From contig NZ_JASKLS010000013.1 in assembly GCF_030124375.1 (NCBI RefSeq), positions 62,001 to 126,000 of the forward strand: a DNA stretch of 64,000 nt. Direction: 5' to 3'. Shown in pieces: positions 55,350-63,690 of the stretch; positions within the stretch are counted from its first letter, which is position 1; each line of letters opens with the position of its first letter. The notes below the pieces were generated by a model that worked only from the letters and a program-made list of their open reading frames with translations, made no database searches and was not told the origin of the DNA. Made by a program: the position numbers and the translations under genes. Source of the stretch: Sinorhizobium sp. 6-70. GTDB taxonomy: Bacteria; Pseudomonadota; Alphaproteobacteria; Rhizobiales; Rhizobiaceae.

Positions 55350-56912
55350 TCATTGCACGAGGTAGGTTTCGACAGCGCCGATGCCTCGCAGATCCAAGGC
55401 GCAGCGCGGCTCGAGCGTCCATTGGCCTCGAAGGGAGCGCCGGGTCGCCTCGGAGATCTGTATGCCGTCGGCAACTCCCTGGGACTCGAGGCGGCTCGCG
55501 ATGTTCACGGTTTCTCCCCAGACGTCGTAGACAAAACGGAGGCGGCCGATCAGCCCGGCGACAACCGGTCCTGAATGGATTCCTATCCGGACCCGAAAGC
55601 GGTCGCGCTCGGGAGCCATGTCCCTCAATGATTCGAGCATGGACTTCGCGAGAGCCACGAGCCTGTCGGCGTGATCCGCTGCGGGTTCCGGGATCCCGCA
55701 TGCGGCCATGTAGGCGTCGCCGATGGTCTTGATCTTCTCCACCCCGTGCTGTTCCGTCAGGACGTCAAAGCGGCTGAACATGCCGTCCAACCGGCTGACG
55801 AGATCGGACGGTGGCAGCCTTGTCGCGATGGCGGAGAAGCCCACGATATCCGCAAAGAGAATGGAAACCTCTTCGAAGCGGTCTGCGATGATCCCTTCGC
55901 CCTCCTGCAATCGGGTGACGATCTGGTCGGGCAGGATCGCATGAATGAGCGTATCGGCTCGCCGCTTCTCTGTTTCTATCTGCTGAAGATAGCGGTGCTC
56001 GCGGTCGAGCCAGCGCTTCTTCTCCAGCGTCGAGTTGATGCGTGCGCGCAGCAAGACCGGATTGAACGGCTTCGTCAGATAGTCGTCGGCTCCGGCCTCT
56101 ATGCATCGGGCGACCGCCGCGACTTCGCTCAGGCCCGATATCATGATCACCGGGACGTGCCGCCATCGGACCTCCGACTTCAGCCGCGAGAGCATTTCTA
56201 TGCCGTTCATGTCGGGCATCAGTATATCGAGCAGAATAAGATCGAACTCGTCCTCGGCCAATCGTGCGAGCGCTGACAGTCCGGATTCGGCGGTGACGAC
56301 GCGATGACCCTCGCGCCGCAGCCTGCGGGATAGGAGATCACGATTGCTGGCGACGTCGTCAACGACGAGAATTCTGCCACCCTGGTCCGGCCATGCGGCA
56401 TGCTCGGTCGTGAACAGGAGCCGTTCAAGCCCGGCCGCGTCGATTTCGGCCTTCTCGCCCGACTGGAGCGTCTCGATCGCTTCGCCGCGCGAAAGGCCCG
56501 CAATGGCATCGACCTGTTTCAAAAGCTCGGCCGCCGCCGCCAGTATGACGCCGAGGTCCTCCTTCAGCGGGTGCTCGTGCGAATCCCTTGCGTCTTCAAG
56601 GAGCATTTCCGAATAGCCGATGATGGCGTTGAGCGGCGTGCGCAGATCATGGCGGAGCCTTGCCTCCGCCTCGGCTTCCGGGATCTCCGCAGAGCAGGCC
56701 GTGCCGTCGAGCAGGTGATCGACCAGACCGTTCAGTTGCCTGGCGGCAGTGCCGATCCGCTCCAGGTCGGGCTGCATGTGGGGCAGGCCGAGATCCCGCG
56801 CCTGCTCGATGAGCAGCTCCTGAAAACCCGAAATCGCCCGAGCGGGGCCGGCCAACTTCTGGGCCACATGCGCCGCGATCGCCTGGCGCTGGAATTCGTT
56901 CCCGATACTCAT
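55350..56912 (-). CDS. Adenylate cyclase with HisKA-like segment and receiver domain
   Basis: 520 residues. An H-box-like segment at 88-103 (HDLRTPLNAIIGYSEM) is followed by a helix but by no HATPase domain. A receiver domain spans about 180-295, with acidic DD185/186, phospho-acceptor Asp229 in LILLDILMPDMNG and Lys281 in LTKPF. A coiled stretch 296-325 leads to a class III cyclase (about 345-515): metal Asp355 in FADIVGFS, adenine-type Lys395 and Asp399 in KTIGDAYMA, adenine-type Asp463 in VYDVWGE, and Asn470/Arg474. It should make cAMP under phosphorylation control. It lies 19 bases after a CheY-like gene and downstream of a hybrid kinase. Confidence 0.9.
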   Translation of the reverse strand: MSIGNEFQRQAIAAHVAQKLAGPARAISGFQELLIEQARDLGLPHMQPDLERIGTAARQLNGLVDHLLDGTACSAEIPEAEAEARLRHDLRTPLNAIIGYSEMLLEDARDSHEHPLKEDLGVILAAAAELLKQVDAIAGLSRGEAIETLQSGEKAEIDAAGLERLLFTTEHAAWPDQGGRILVVDDVASNRDLLSRRLRREGHRVVTAESGLSALARLAEDEFDLILLDILMPDMNGIEMLSRLKSEVRWRHVPVIMISGLSEVAAVARCIEAGADDYLTKPFNPVLLRARINSTLEKKRWLDREHRYLQQIETEKRRADTLIHAILPDQIVTRLQEGEGIIADRFEEVSILFADIVGFSAIATRLPPSDLVSRLDGMFSRFDVLTEQHGVEKIKTIGDAYMAACGIPEPAADHADRLVALAKSMLESLRDMAPERDRFRVRIGIHSGPVVAGLIGRLRFVYDVWGETVNIASRLESQGVADGIQISEATRRSLRGQWTLEPRCALDLRGIGAVETYLVQ

Positions 56913-56931
56913 CTTGCGGACGCCGTTCAAT

Positions 56932-57297
56932 CTATGTCGCGAGCAACTGCTCGATTTTCCGCACCAGCTGCGGCAGGTCGACAGGCTTGCTGTCATAGTC
57001 GTCGCAGCCAGCCTCGAGCGCCATGTCGCGGTCGCTCGCCATTGCATGCGCAGTAAGCGCGATGACTGGTATTCCCGACGTCACCGGATTGGCCTTGATC
57101 CGCCGGGTCGCCTCCCAGCCGTCCATTATGGGCAGGCTCATGTCCATGAGAATGAGGTCGGGCTTTTCCGACGCGGCAAGCTCGACGCCCGCCTTGCCGT
57201 TTTCGGCGATCAGGACGTCGAAGCCGCGACGAGACAATCGTCGCGAAAGCATGTCGCGGTTCATTTCATTGTCTTCCACCAGAAGGATTCTCGTCAT
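56932..57297 (-). CDS. Single-domain response regulator (CheY/DivK-like)
   Basis: 121 residues consisting of one receiver domain: ILLVEDNEMNRDMLSRRL, phospho-acceptor Asp52 in LILMDMSLPIMDGWEATRRIKA, Thr82 in IALTAHAMA and Lys104 in DYDSKPVDL. It has no output domain, so it should shuttle phosphate or bind another protein. It lies between a hybrid kinase and a receiver-cyclase. DivK-like sequence features are seen, but sequence alone does not make it DivK. Confidence 0.93.
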   Translation of the reverse strand: MTRILLVEDNEMNRDMLSRRLSRRGFDVLIAENGKAGVELAASEKPDLILMDMSLPIMDGWEATRRIKANPVTSGIPVIALTAHAMASDRDMALEAGCDDYDSKPVDLPQLVRKIEQLLAT

Positions 57298-57314
57298 TTC
57301 CGGTTTCCTCCGGC

Positions 57315-57414
57315 CTGCTGCATGTTCGCTTGAATCGGAGCCGATCTAACGATGAAAGCGTGCAGCGATTCCAAGTGCTGCAGCACCGCGCGTCGGAAAT
57401 GACGCGCGGTGCTG
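57315..57414 (-). repeat. Dispersed double-palindrome repeat, copy E (inverted)
   Basis: CTGCTGCATGTTCGCTTGAA, AAAGCGTGCAGCGATTCC, AAGTGCTGCAGCACCGCGCG and ATGACGCGCGGTGCTGC align with the reverse complement of copy C. It is the most diverged full-length copy. It fills nearly all of the 123-base gap between the hybrid kinase and the receiver gene, inside the probable operon, and includes a strong GCACCGCGCGTC/GACGCGCGGTGC hairpin. Confidence 0.7.
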
Positions 57415-57420
57415 CAGGCT

Positions 57421-60177
57421 TCAGCCCTCGGCAACGGCGTTACCGACTGTTTCCTGCCTTGCTATCTGGCGCTCGAGTGCCTTGACCAACTGGGACCTGC
57501 TGTTTGCGCCCTTGTTTACCACCGCGACCGCTCGATCGCGCAGCCATATCAATTCGTTCGAAGAGAGGTCCTTCGACGTGACCACCACGACCGGGATGTT
57601 CTGCAGCTCCGGAGTCCTCTGCATCTCGCTCAGCGTTTGGAATCCGTCCATCTCCGGCATCAGAAGATCGAGCAGGACGAGGCGCGGCTGCAGCCGCTTC
57701 ATCATTTCCAGGCCGCGAATACCGTCACCTGCCTCGTGGACAGTCCAGTTCCTCTTCACCAGAATGCGCCGGAGAAAGTCGCGTGAAGCCTGGTCGTCGT
57801 CGATGACCAGCACGTCGCGGTTGCCGCCGCCGTGCGCCTCGATCGTCCGGATCAGCTTGTCGGTGTCGATCGGCTTCGTCAGATATTCGACTGCGCCGAG
57901 CGAGAGGCCGAGTTCGCGATCCGCCAGGATCGTCGCCAGGATCACAGGGATCGTGCATAGTTCCGGATCGCTCTTCAACGTGCGCAGCACCGACCAGCCG
58001 TCCTGATGGGGCATGATGATGTCGAGGATGATCGCGGCCGGCCTATGCTTTCGAGCGGCGGCTATTCCTTCCGCCCCGCTTGCCGCCTCGATCGAGGCGA
58101 GCCCCGCCTCGGCGAGCGCCTTTGCGATCAGGGTTCTCGCAGCCGGTTCGTCGTCAATGATGAGGGCGGTGCGACCCGGCTGCAAAGTCGGCGCCGGCTC
58201 GGCCGTTCGAGGCTCCTCGGCTTCTCGCCCGCACTGCGCCGGCACCTCCATCGTGAAGACAGAGCCTTTCCCGACTTCGCTTTCGACGGTGACGATACCG
58301 CCGATCATGTGACTGAAGCTGCGGGTGATACTCAGGCCCAGCCCGGTGCCGCCGTAGTTGCGGGTGGTGGAGGCATCGGCCTGCGTGAAGGCGTTGAAGA
58401 GCCGTTCCCGCTGCTCCGGCGTCATGCCGATCCCCGTATCGGATACCTTGAATACCAGCCAGTCGCCGTCGGCGCGCCCCTCGCGCCGGACCGAGAGCGT
58501 GACCCGGCCGCCATTGGTGAATTTCGCCGCGTTGCTGAGCAGGTTGAAAAGATTCTGGCGCAGCTTGGTCTGGTCGGAGTGCATCTGCCCAAGATCGGCC
58601 CCAAGGTCTTCTATGAAATCGTTCCGGTTCCTCGCCATCAGCGGTGCGACGGTGGCGGCGACGTCGCGGAGCAATTCGGCCACGTCGAAAGTCTCGAGGA
58701 AAACCTCCATCTTGTTCGCCTCGATCTTCGACAGGTCAAGGATGTCGTTGATGAGCGAGAGAAGGTGCCGGCCGGCAGACGCAATTTTCTCGAGGTCCGG
58801 GACAAGCTCGCGGTCCTCGTGGTCGCGTGCCTCTTCGATCAGCATTTCGCTGTAGCCGATGATTGCGTTCAGCGGCGTGCGCAGCTCGTGGCTCATGGAG
58901 GCGAGAAAACGGCTCTTGGCCTCGTTTGCCGATTCCGCATGGCTCTTCGCCCGCTCGAGCTCGACTTGCCTCTGCTTGAGTTCGGTGATGTCGGTATAGA
59001 CCGCGACGGTCCCGCCATCGGGGATCTTGCGCTTGCTGATGCGGACCCATTTATCACCGAACCGCTTCTCGTCGACCAGGCCAGCGGGATCCCTGTGGAG
59101 GCGCAGCCGCTCCGCGATCCACTCCTCCGGCGATTTGCCTTCGAGGTCTACTTGCCCTCTTTCCAGGTTCTGCTCCACGATTTCGCGGAAGCTCTTGCCA
59201 CGAAGCGCTGACGGCTTATGGCTCGGGAAGATTTCGCAATATTTGCTGTTGGCGACCAGGATTCGGTCATCCGGATCGTAGAGGACGAACCCGTCGGAAA
59301 TCACCTCGAGCGCCGCGGAGATCGTCCGCCTCTGCCGTTCTGCCTCGTCCTCGAGCTTCTCCTTTTCGATCGCGCCTTCTCGGAAAAGCGAAAGCGTCTT
59401 CGCCATCGCTCCAAAATCGTCGCCGCCCTCCTGGGGTATCTCGACGTCATAGCGTCCTTCCGTCAGCTCGCCGACAACACGACTGAGGCGCCGGAGCGGA
59501 CCGACGATCGAGCGCAGGACAAGAAGAGTAAGAAGCGAGCCGACCAGAACCACGACGCCGACGAGGACGGCGGCTGCCGTTGCGGTCTTCTGCGTTTGCG
59601 CGACGACCTCGTTGCGGGCGGCATCGGCATCGGCTCTTACCTGCTCGACGAGCCTGTTGAGATCCGCGTCGACGTTGCCGCTGTGGGTGCGCGCCTTTGC
59701 CAGGAAGGCGTTGCCGACGATGCGGTTGTCCTGAGTATAGCTATCCGTTGCCTGGAGCGCCGTCTCGACATAGGCGTTGACCTCCGTGCGGATTTTCTCG
59801 ACCGCGTCGGGCGAGTGCTCCGCAAGACGCTGCAACTGAACCTGCAGGCGTTCACGGGCCTCGTCGGCGTTGCGTTGCGAGTTCATCAGCAGGCTGACCG
59901 AGAGGTCGGTCAGCCAGTATCTGAGGTCTCCGAAGGCGACGTGCGCCGCAGCCGCCGAATCGGCGCGATCGAACAGTTCCCTTGTCTCGGCCATCTGCTC
60001 GGCGCTGCGGTAGAGCGCCTGGGTGAGAAAAACCGATGAGAGGATCAAACTGATCAGGCCGGCGGCGGTCAGCGCCGCGACGCGGGCCGAGATCGGCAGA
60101 TTGGCAAGCCGGCTGGCGAGGCTCCTGGCCGGCGCCGGGGCAGCCTCGATCGACCGCTGCTGCCCCAACGCGCTCAT
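57421..60177 (-). CDS. Membrane-bound hybrid histidine kinase with PAS and two receiver domains
   Basis: 918 residues: membrane helix about 33-55, periplasmic helical sensor about 56-198, second helix 201-222, HAMP 222-275, PAS 285-400 (a PAS-7-like ALEVISDGFVLYDPDDRI). Then the phospho-accepting His430 in SHELRTPLNAII, the N-box NLFNLLSNAAKF (542-553), G boxes DTGIGM and GTGLGL, and two receivers with Asp719 (ILDIIMPHQDG) and Asp837 (LLDLLMPEMDG). Its start overlaps the DUF3365 gene by 4 bases. No Hpt domain is present here. The second receiver and the CheY-like protein could relay phosphate to the receiver-cyclase. Confidence 0.95.
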   Translation of the reverse strand: MSALGQQRSIEAAPAPARSLASRLANLPISARVAALTAAGLISLILSSVFLTQALYRSAEQMAETRELFDRADSAAAAHVAFGDLRYWLTDLSVSLLMNSQRNADEARERLQVQLQRLAEHSPDAVEKIRTEVNAYVETALQATDSYTQDNRIVGNAFLAKARTHSGNVDADLNRLVEQVRADADAARNEVVAQTQKTATAAAVLVGVVVLVGSLLTLLVLRSIVGPLRRLSRVVGELTEGRYDVEIPQEGGDDFGAMAKTLSLFREGAIEKEKLEDEAERQRRTISAALEVISDGFVLYDPDDRILVANSKYCEIFPSHKPSALRGKSFREIVEQNLERGQVDLEGKSPEEWIAERLRLHRDPAGLVDEKRFGDKWVRISKRKIPDGGTVAVYTDITELKQRQVELERAKSHAESANEAKSRFLASMSHELRTPLNAIIGYSEMLIEEARDHEDRELVPDLEKIASAGRHLLSLINDILDLSKIEANKMEVFLETFDVAELLRDVAATVAPLMARNRNDFIEDLGADLGQMHSDQTKLRQNLFNLLSNAAKFTNGGRVTLSVRREGRADGDWLVFKVSDTGIGMTPEQRERLFNAFTQADASTTRNYGGTGLGLSITRSFSHMIGGIVTVESEVGKGSVFTMEVPAQCGREAEEPRTAEPAPTLQPGRTALIIDDEPAARTLIAKALAEAGLASIEAASGAEGIAAARKHRPAAIILDIIMPHQDGWSVLRTLKSDPELCTIPVILATILADRELGLSLGAVEYLTKPIDTDKLIRTIEAHGGGNRDVLVIDDDQASRDFLRRILVKRNWTVHEAGDGIRGLEMMKRLQPRLVLLDLLMPEMDGFQTLSEMQRTPELQNIPVVVVTSKDLSSNELIWLRDRAVAVVNKGANSRSQLVKALERQIARQETVGNAVAEG

Positions 60178-60932
60178 TTGAACAAGACGATGCTGATGGC
60201 ACCGCCCAGGTCACCTGCTTTCCCGCCCTCCTTCGGGTAGCCGGTGACGTCGATCTCGCCCTTCGGCGAACCGTGACAGGAAAGACAGGACTCCGTGTAG
60301 TATTCCGGCAGCAGCATCCGGAAGGCAGGGCGGCCGTTTACCTTCGTCACTTCGGTATGGGCCTCACTCTTCGGCTTCTGCGGGTCGGAGAGGATTTCAG
60401 TGATGACCTGGGTCTCCCAGGCATCGGGAAGCGACTTGCGGTTACGCACCAGGACTTCCGGCGCGGTTACGCGAACCAGTGCCTCGTTTCCCACCTTGGC
60501 GGCGAATTTCTCGTTCATCAGGCGCGCAAAAACGGCCGGCACAAAACCCTTGAACCCGATGCCGGGACGGTTGATGTCGTCCTGCTCTTCGTCGACGACC
60601 TCACGCATGGCCTCGACTTGCGCCTGCAGCAGTTTGCGGTCGCGTTCGGCGAGATCGTCGGTGATCAGCGGATGGCCGGTGCGCTTGGCATAGAGCGCAA
60701 TCGCCTCTGCCGTGAAACGGTCGCCATCGAGATGCTTGTCGCCGACGGCCGGATCATTGATGAGCGACTGATAATTCGAAAGGACGCTCCGGGCCGCCCT
60801 CAGCAAGTCGGCGAGCCGCTCCCCGGTCGCCACATCGGCGGCCTCTTGAGCCGCCACCGAAGACGACAAGAGCAGACACCCGCACAAGACGGTGAAAATG
60901 CGGTTTCGCGCCAAAGCTACAAGGGCTTCCAT
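60174..60932 (-). CDS. Exported DUF3365 protein with CxxCH haem motif (Tll0287-like)
   Basis: 252 residues. A signal peptide (basic MEALVALARNR, hydrophobic IFTVLCGCLLLSSSVAAQ) directs export. The DUF3365 domain covers most of the rest, with TPEVLVRNRKSLPD-like (APEVLVRNRKSLPDAWE), FRMLLPEYYTESC and a c-type haem site Cys216-x-x-Cys219-His220 in SCLSCHGSPKG. Members such as Tll0287 are haem-binding, PAS-like redox sensors. The ATG at 60932 was chosen for its signal peptide. The stop overlaps the hybrid-kinase start by 4 bases, so it is very likely that kinase's accessory sensor. Confidence 0.88.
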   Translation of the reverse strand: MEALVALARNRIFTVLCGCLLLSSSVAAQEAADVATGERLADLLRAARSVLSNYQSLINDPAVGDKHLDGDRFTAEAIALYAKRTGHPLITDDLAERDRKLLQAQVEAMREVVDEEQDDINRPGIGFKGFVPAVFARLMNEKFAAKVGNEALVRVTAPEVLVRNRKSLPDAWETQVITEILSDPQKPKSEAHTEVTKVNGRPAFRMLLPEYYTESCLSCHGSPKGEIDVTGYPKEGGKAGDLGGAISIVLFK

Positions 60933-61249
60933 TGTCTTTCCCCCCCCGAGAGGAAGCGCAAGTGGGAAAGATAGCACAGCAAGACCGCTGGAAGGAGTCA
61001 TCTATGGAACATGCTGGCCGTTGAAGTGGGCGAAGGGACGAGCGTGCGGGTGGACTTGTTTCAGCGGGGCTGCGAGGAGCAGGTCCGGGGCGCCCTATTG
61101 GGATCTCGAATCCTGCGCGATCGAGGCAGCGTGCGATGCGCTGGGGCAAATGCATGCAGGATGGCGAAGTGTCGGAACAAGCGATTTTCTCCGGAGTTGC
61201 TTATGCATGCGGCGAGAGGAAGCTCCTCTCATCCATCGGCGGACAATCC
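60933..61249. other. Divergent control region between the DUF3365 and YihY-family genes
   Basis: This 317-base gap must carry promoters for the minus-strand sensory operon and the plus-strand membrane protein. I see no convincing palindrome, sigma-54 or sigma-70 pair, or small gene in it. In-frame extension of the YihY gene to 61136 is possible but lacks a ribosome site. Confidence 0.4.
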
Positions 61250-62242
61250 ATGGGTACGAACGAAATCGATGTTGCCGAAAGGCTGGCGGCCGCGGAGCCG
61301 GGGAGGGGGCGGGATGCTGCTGCGCCGCGGGAAATACCTGCGAAGGGGCTGCGGGATGTCTTCTGGCGCGTGGTATCCGAAATCTCCGAGGAGCGAATCG
61401 TCCTGATCGCGGCCGGGGTGAGTTTCTATCTTCTGCTGGCGCTGTTTCCTGCACTGGCAGCCCTGGTCTCGATCTACGGGCTTGTCGCGGATCCATCAGC
61501 AATCGGCACCCACATGGGCGTGCTGGAAGCGTTGCTGCCGCCCGGGTCCTACGACCTGATCGCGGATCAGTTGCAGACGCTGACGACGCAGAAAACGTCC
61601 ACGCTCGGCCTCAGCTTCCTGGTGAGCCTGCTGGTTTCCCTGTGGAGCGCCGCCAATGGCATGGCAGCGCTCTTCGACGCGATGAATGTCGCATATGGAG
61701 AAAGGGAAAAGAGGGGCATCCTGTCGAGAACCCTGCTGTGTCTTGTGTTTACCTTTGCAGCGCTGCTGTTCGCTGTCGCCCTGATCGTGGCGATCGGCGT
61801 CGTGCCGGCCGTGCTTGCCTATTTGTGGCTCGATCGTTGGGTGGAAGTTTTGACCAAGATGGCCAGATGGCCGGCTATTCTGCTGCTCGCGACGATCGGC
61901 ACGGTCCTCATCTATCGCTTTGGGCCGAGCCGGGAACGCGCGAAACTCAGATGGCTGAACTGGGGCGCTGTATTCAGCACATTGTTATGGCTCGCTGCCT
62001 CCGCGATCTTTTCTTTCTATCTGGAACACTTCGCCAACTACAACGCCACATACGGCGCTCTCGGCGCCCTTGCCGGGCTCATGATGTGGGTCTGGATCTC
62101 GGTGATCATCCTCATCGTGGGTGCACTCATTAATGCCGAACTCGAGCACCAGACGGCGGTGGACTCCACGACAGGAAAGCCGCTGCCAATGGGCCAACGC
62201 GGCGCTTGCGTGGCCGACACGCTCGGGAAAGCCGTCGATTGA
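61250..62242 (+). CDS. YihY/BrkB-family inner-membrane protein
   Basis: About 330 residues with six membrane segments, beginning RIVLIAAGVSFYLLLALFPALAALVSIYG (the hallmark first helix), then LGLSFLVSLLVSLWSAANGMAALFDAMNVAYGERE, and the C-terminal YNATYGALGALAGLMMWVWISVIILIVGALINAELE. The family (once misnamed ribonuclease BN) has no settled function; it includes BrkB, linked to serum resistance. A 45-residue hydrophilic N-terminus precedes the first helix. The gene stands alone. Confidence 0.92.
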   Translation: MGTNEIDVAERLAAAEPGRGRDAAAPREIPAKGLRDVFWRVVSEISEERIVLIAAGVSFYLLLALFPALAALVSIYGLVADPSAIGTHMGVLEALLPPGSYDLIADQLQTLTTQKTSTLGLSFLVSLLVSLWSAANGMAALFDAMNVAYGEREKRGILSRTLLCLVFTFAALLFAVALIVAIGVVPAVLAYLWLDRWVEVLTKMARWPAILLLATIGTVLIYRFGPSRERAKLRWLNWGAVFSTLLWLAASAIFSFYLEHFANYNATYGALGALAGLMMWVWISVIILIVGALINAELEHQTAVDSTTGKPLPMGQRGACVADTLGKAVD

Positions 62243-62362
62243 CGGATATCGCACGCCAGCCTTGGGCCGCGGCACGAATGCCCCGGCCGCCTGCGGGAGG
62301 CATCGATGCCCGGTATTCCTCCCGCGTTCGTTTTACCTGACCGGCCTCGACAAAAGCGGCAC

Positions 62363-62791
62363 CTACGTGTTGACGACTTCCACGACGGTGACGTCGAAAA
62401 CCAGATCCTCTCCGGCGAGCGGATGGTTGGAGTCCACTGTCACCTGGTCGTCCTCAACGCTGGTAACGGTGAACGCCAACTGACGGCCGTCCGCGGTGGT
62501 TGCTTGGAGCCTGGTCCCGATCTCGACCCCGTCGGGAACCACGGAACGCGGCACCGTCTGCACCTGGGCGTCATCGTGAGGGCCGTAAGCTTGCTCGGCG
62601 GGAATGGCTACCGTGCTCGTTTCGCCGATGGTCATGCCGCTGATCTCGCGGTCGAGGCCGGGAATGATCTGGCCTGCGCCCACCTCGATTTCGAGCGGCT
62701 CCCGACCCTGCGAGGATTCGACTGCAGTGCCGTCTGCCAGCTTGGCAGTGTAGTGAATGCGAACGACATCGCCGTTTTTGACTTCGGTCAT
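62363..62791 (-). CDS. FKBP-type peptidyl-prolyl isomerase (SlyD-like)
   Basis: 142 residues. FKBP residues are visible: VRIHYTAKLADGTAVESSQGREPLEIEVGAGQIIPGLDREISGM, then the insert-in-flap domain (VAIPAEQAYGPHDDAQVQTVPRSVVPDG) and LVFDVTVVEVVN. This order is typical of SlyD, but the long metal-binding His/Cys tail of E. coli SlyD is missing. It assists folding of cytoplasmic proteins. Start ATG follows AGAGGCAG. Reading further upstream gives only a low-complexity extension. Confidence 0.93.
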   Translation of the reverse strand: MTEVKNGDVVRIHYTAKLADGTAVESSQGREPLEIEVGAGQIIPGLDREISGMTIGETSTVAIPAEQAYGPHDDAQVQTVPRSVVPDGVEIGTRLQATTADGRQLAFTVTSVEDDQVTVDSNHPLAGEDLVFDVTVVEVVNT

Positions 62792-63078
62792 ATCTGCCTC
62801 TCGATGGATGTTGGAGTGATGATTGCGGTCGCTTGGCGAAAGGGCCGACCGCGGCGCGACATGCCGGTCTCTGCCGGCATCGGTACATGCGAGAACTAGG
62901 GCGCTGACGGCGAATGTAAACCGCGGGTCGATGCGCTTGCCTTCCCGGCCGCGTGGCAACGGCAGCAGCAACACAAGCAATTGCTTCGCAATTGGAACCG
63001 CCAGGGAACAAGGCTGCAAGTGGCTCGTTTGATTGCAAATATGTGATCGATCCCGAATACGGGATGGGAGGAGCCAAA
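62792..63078. other. Divergent intergenic region without recognised gene
   Basis: 287 bases between the FKBP gene and the next plus-strand gene. GCAATTGCTTCGCAATTGG-like inverted sequence (AAGCAATTGCTT at 62976-62987) and short AT-rich patches around 63035-63060 may include promoter elements. No coding sequence or RNA gene is evident. Confidence 0.4.
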
Positions 63079-63690
63079 ATGAACAATGAACCAAGTGGCC
63101 GGGCGTCCGGCGATCCATTGCGGGTGCCTGCAACGACCCCGCAAGGTGTCGACGATGCCCATGGCGCGCAGTCCAGTGGAATTGAGGAGGGCGCGACAGA
63201 TCGCAACCTGCAACAGGCGGTGCGTGAAGATCTGAACGACGTCCGGAAGTTTGCCGATGAGCAGGCGGAACAAGCCCGGGAAGCTGCAAGCCGCGCCGCC
63301 GAGCGTGAGAAGAACGTCGCAGCACGCCAACTGAGCGGCGTCGCAATGGCCCTTGAGAAAGTCGGCTCCGAGCTTCAGCAGTCGGATCAACAGGCGCTTG
63401 GCCGCTACGCGCAACAAATCGGCACCTCGCTTCACGGCTTGGCACGCGACATCGAGGGTCGCGACCTCGGCGAAGTTGCGGGCATGGCCGAAGACTTCGG
63501 CCGAAAGCAGCCGCTCGCCTTTCTCGGGATCGCGGCGATTGCCGGCCTGGCCGCCAGCCGGTTTCTGACCGCCTCGGCCCAGCGGCGCCCTCGCCGAACC
63601 GTTTCCCAACCGTCCTCCGCAGCAGAGCCAGAAAGTGGCCGGCCAAATGCAGGCGGGTGGAATTTTGAGGAGGAACAGTACAATGGCTAA
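63079..63690 (+). CDS. Hydrophilic protein with C-terminal membrane helix (nutrient-deprivation-induced type)
   Basis: 203 residues. The first 140 residues are polar, rich in Ala/Glu/Gln/Arg and mostly helical or coiled (DLNDVRKFADEQAEQAREAASRAAEREKNVAARQL). One hydrophobic helix follows (QPLAFLGIAAIAGLAASRFL), then a basic RRPRR tail. This layout is seen in rhizobial nutrient-deprivation-induced and YqjD/ElaB-like proteins. Ribosome site GGGAGGAG. Overlaps the next gene by 8 bases, so the two probably act together at the inner membrane. Specific role not known. Confidence 0.8.
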   Translation: MNNEPSGRASGDPLRVPATTPQGVDDAHGAQSSGIEEGATDRNLQQAVREDLNDVRKFADEQAEQAREAASRAAEREKNVAARQLSGVAMALEKVGSELQQSDQQALGRYAQQIGTSLHGLARDIEGRDLGEVAGMAEDFGRKQPLAFLGIAAIAGLAASRFLTASAQRRPRRTVSQPSSAAEPESGRPNAGGWNFEEEQYNG

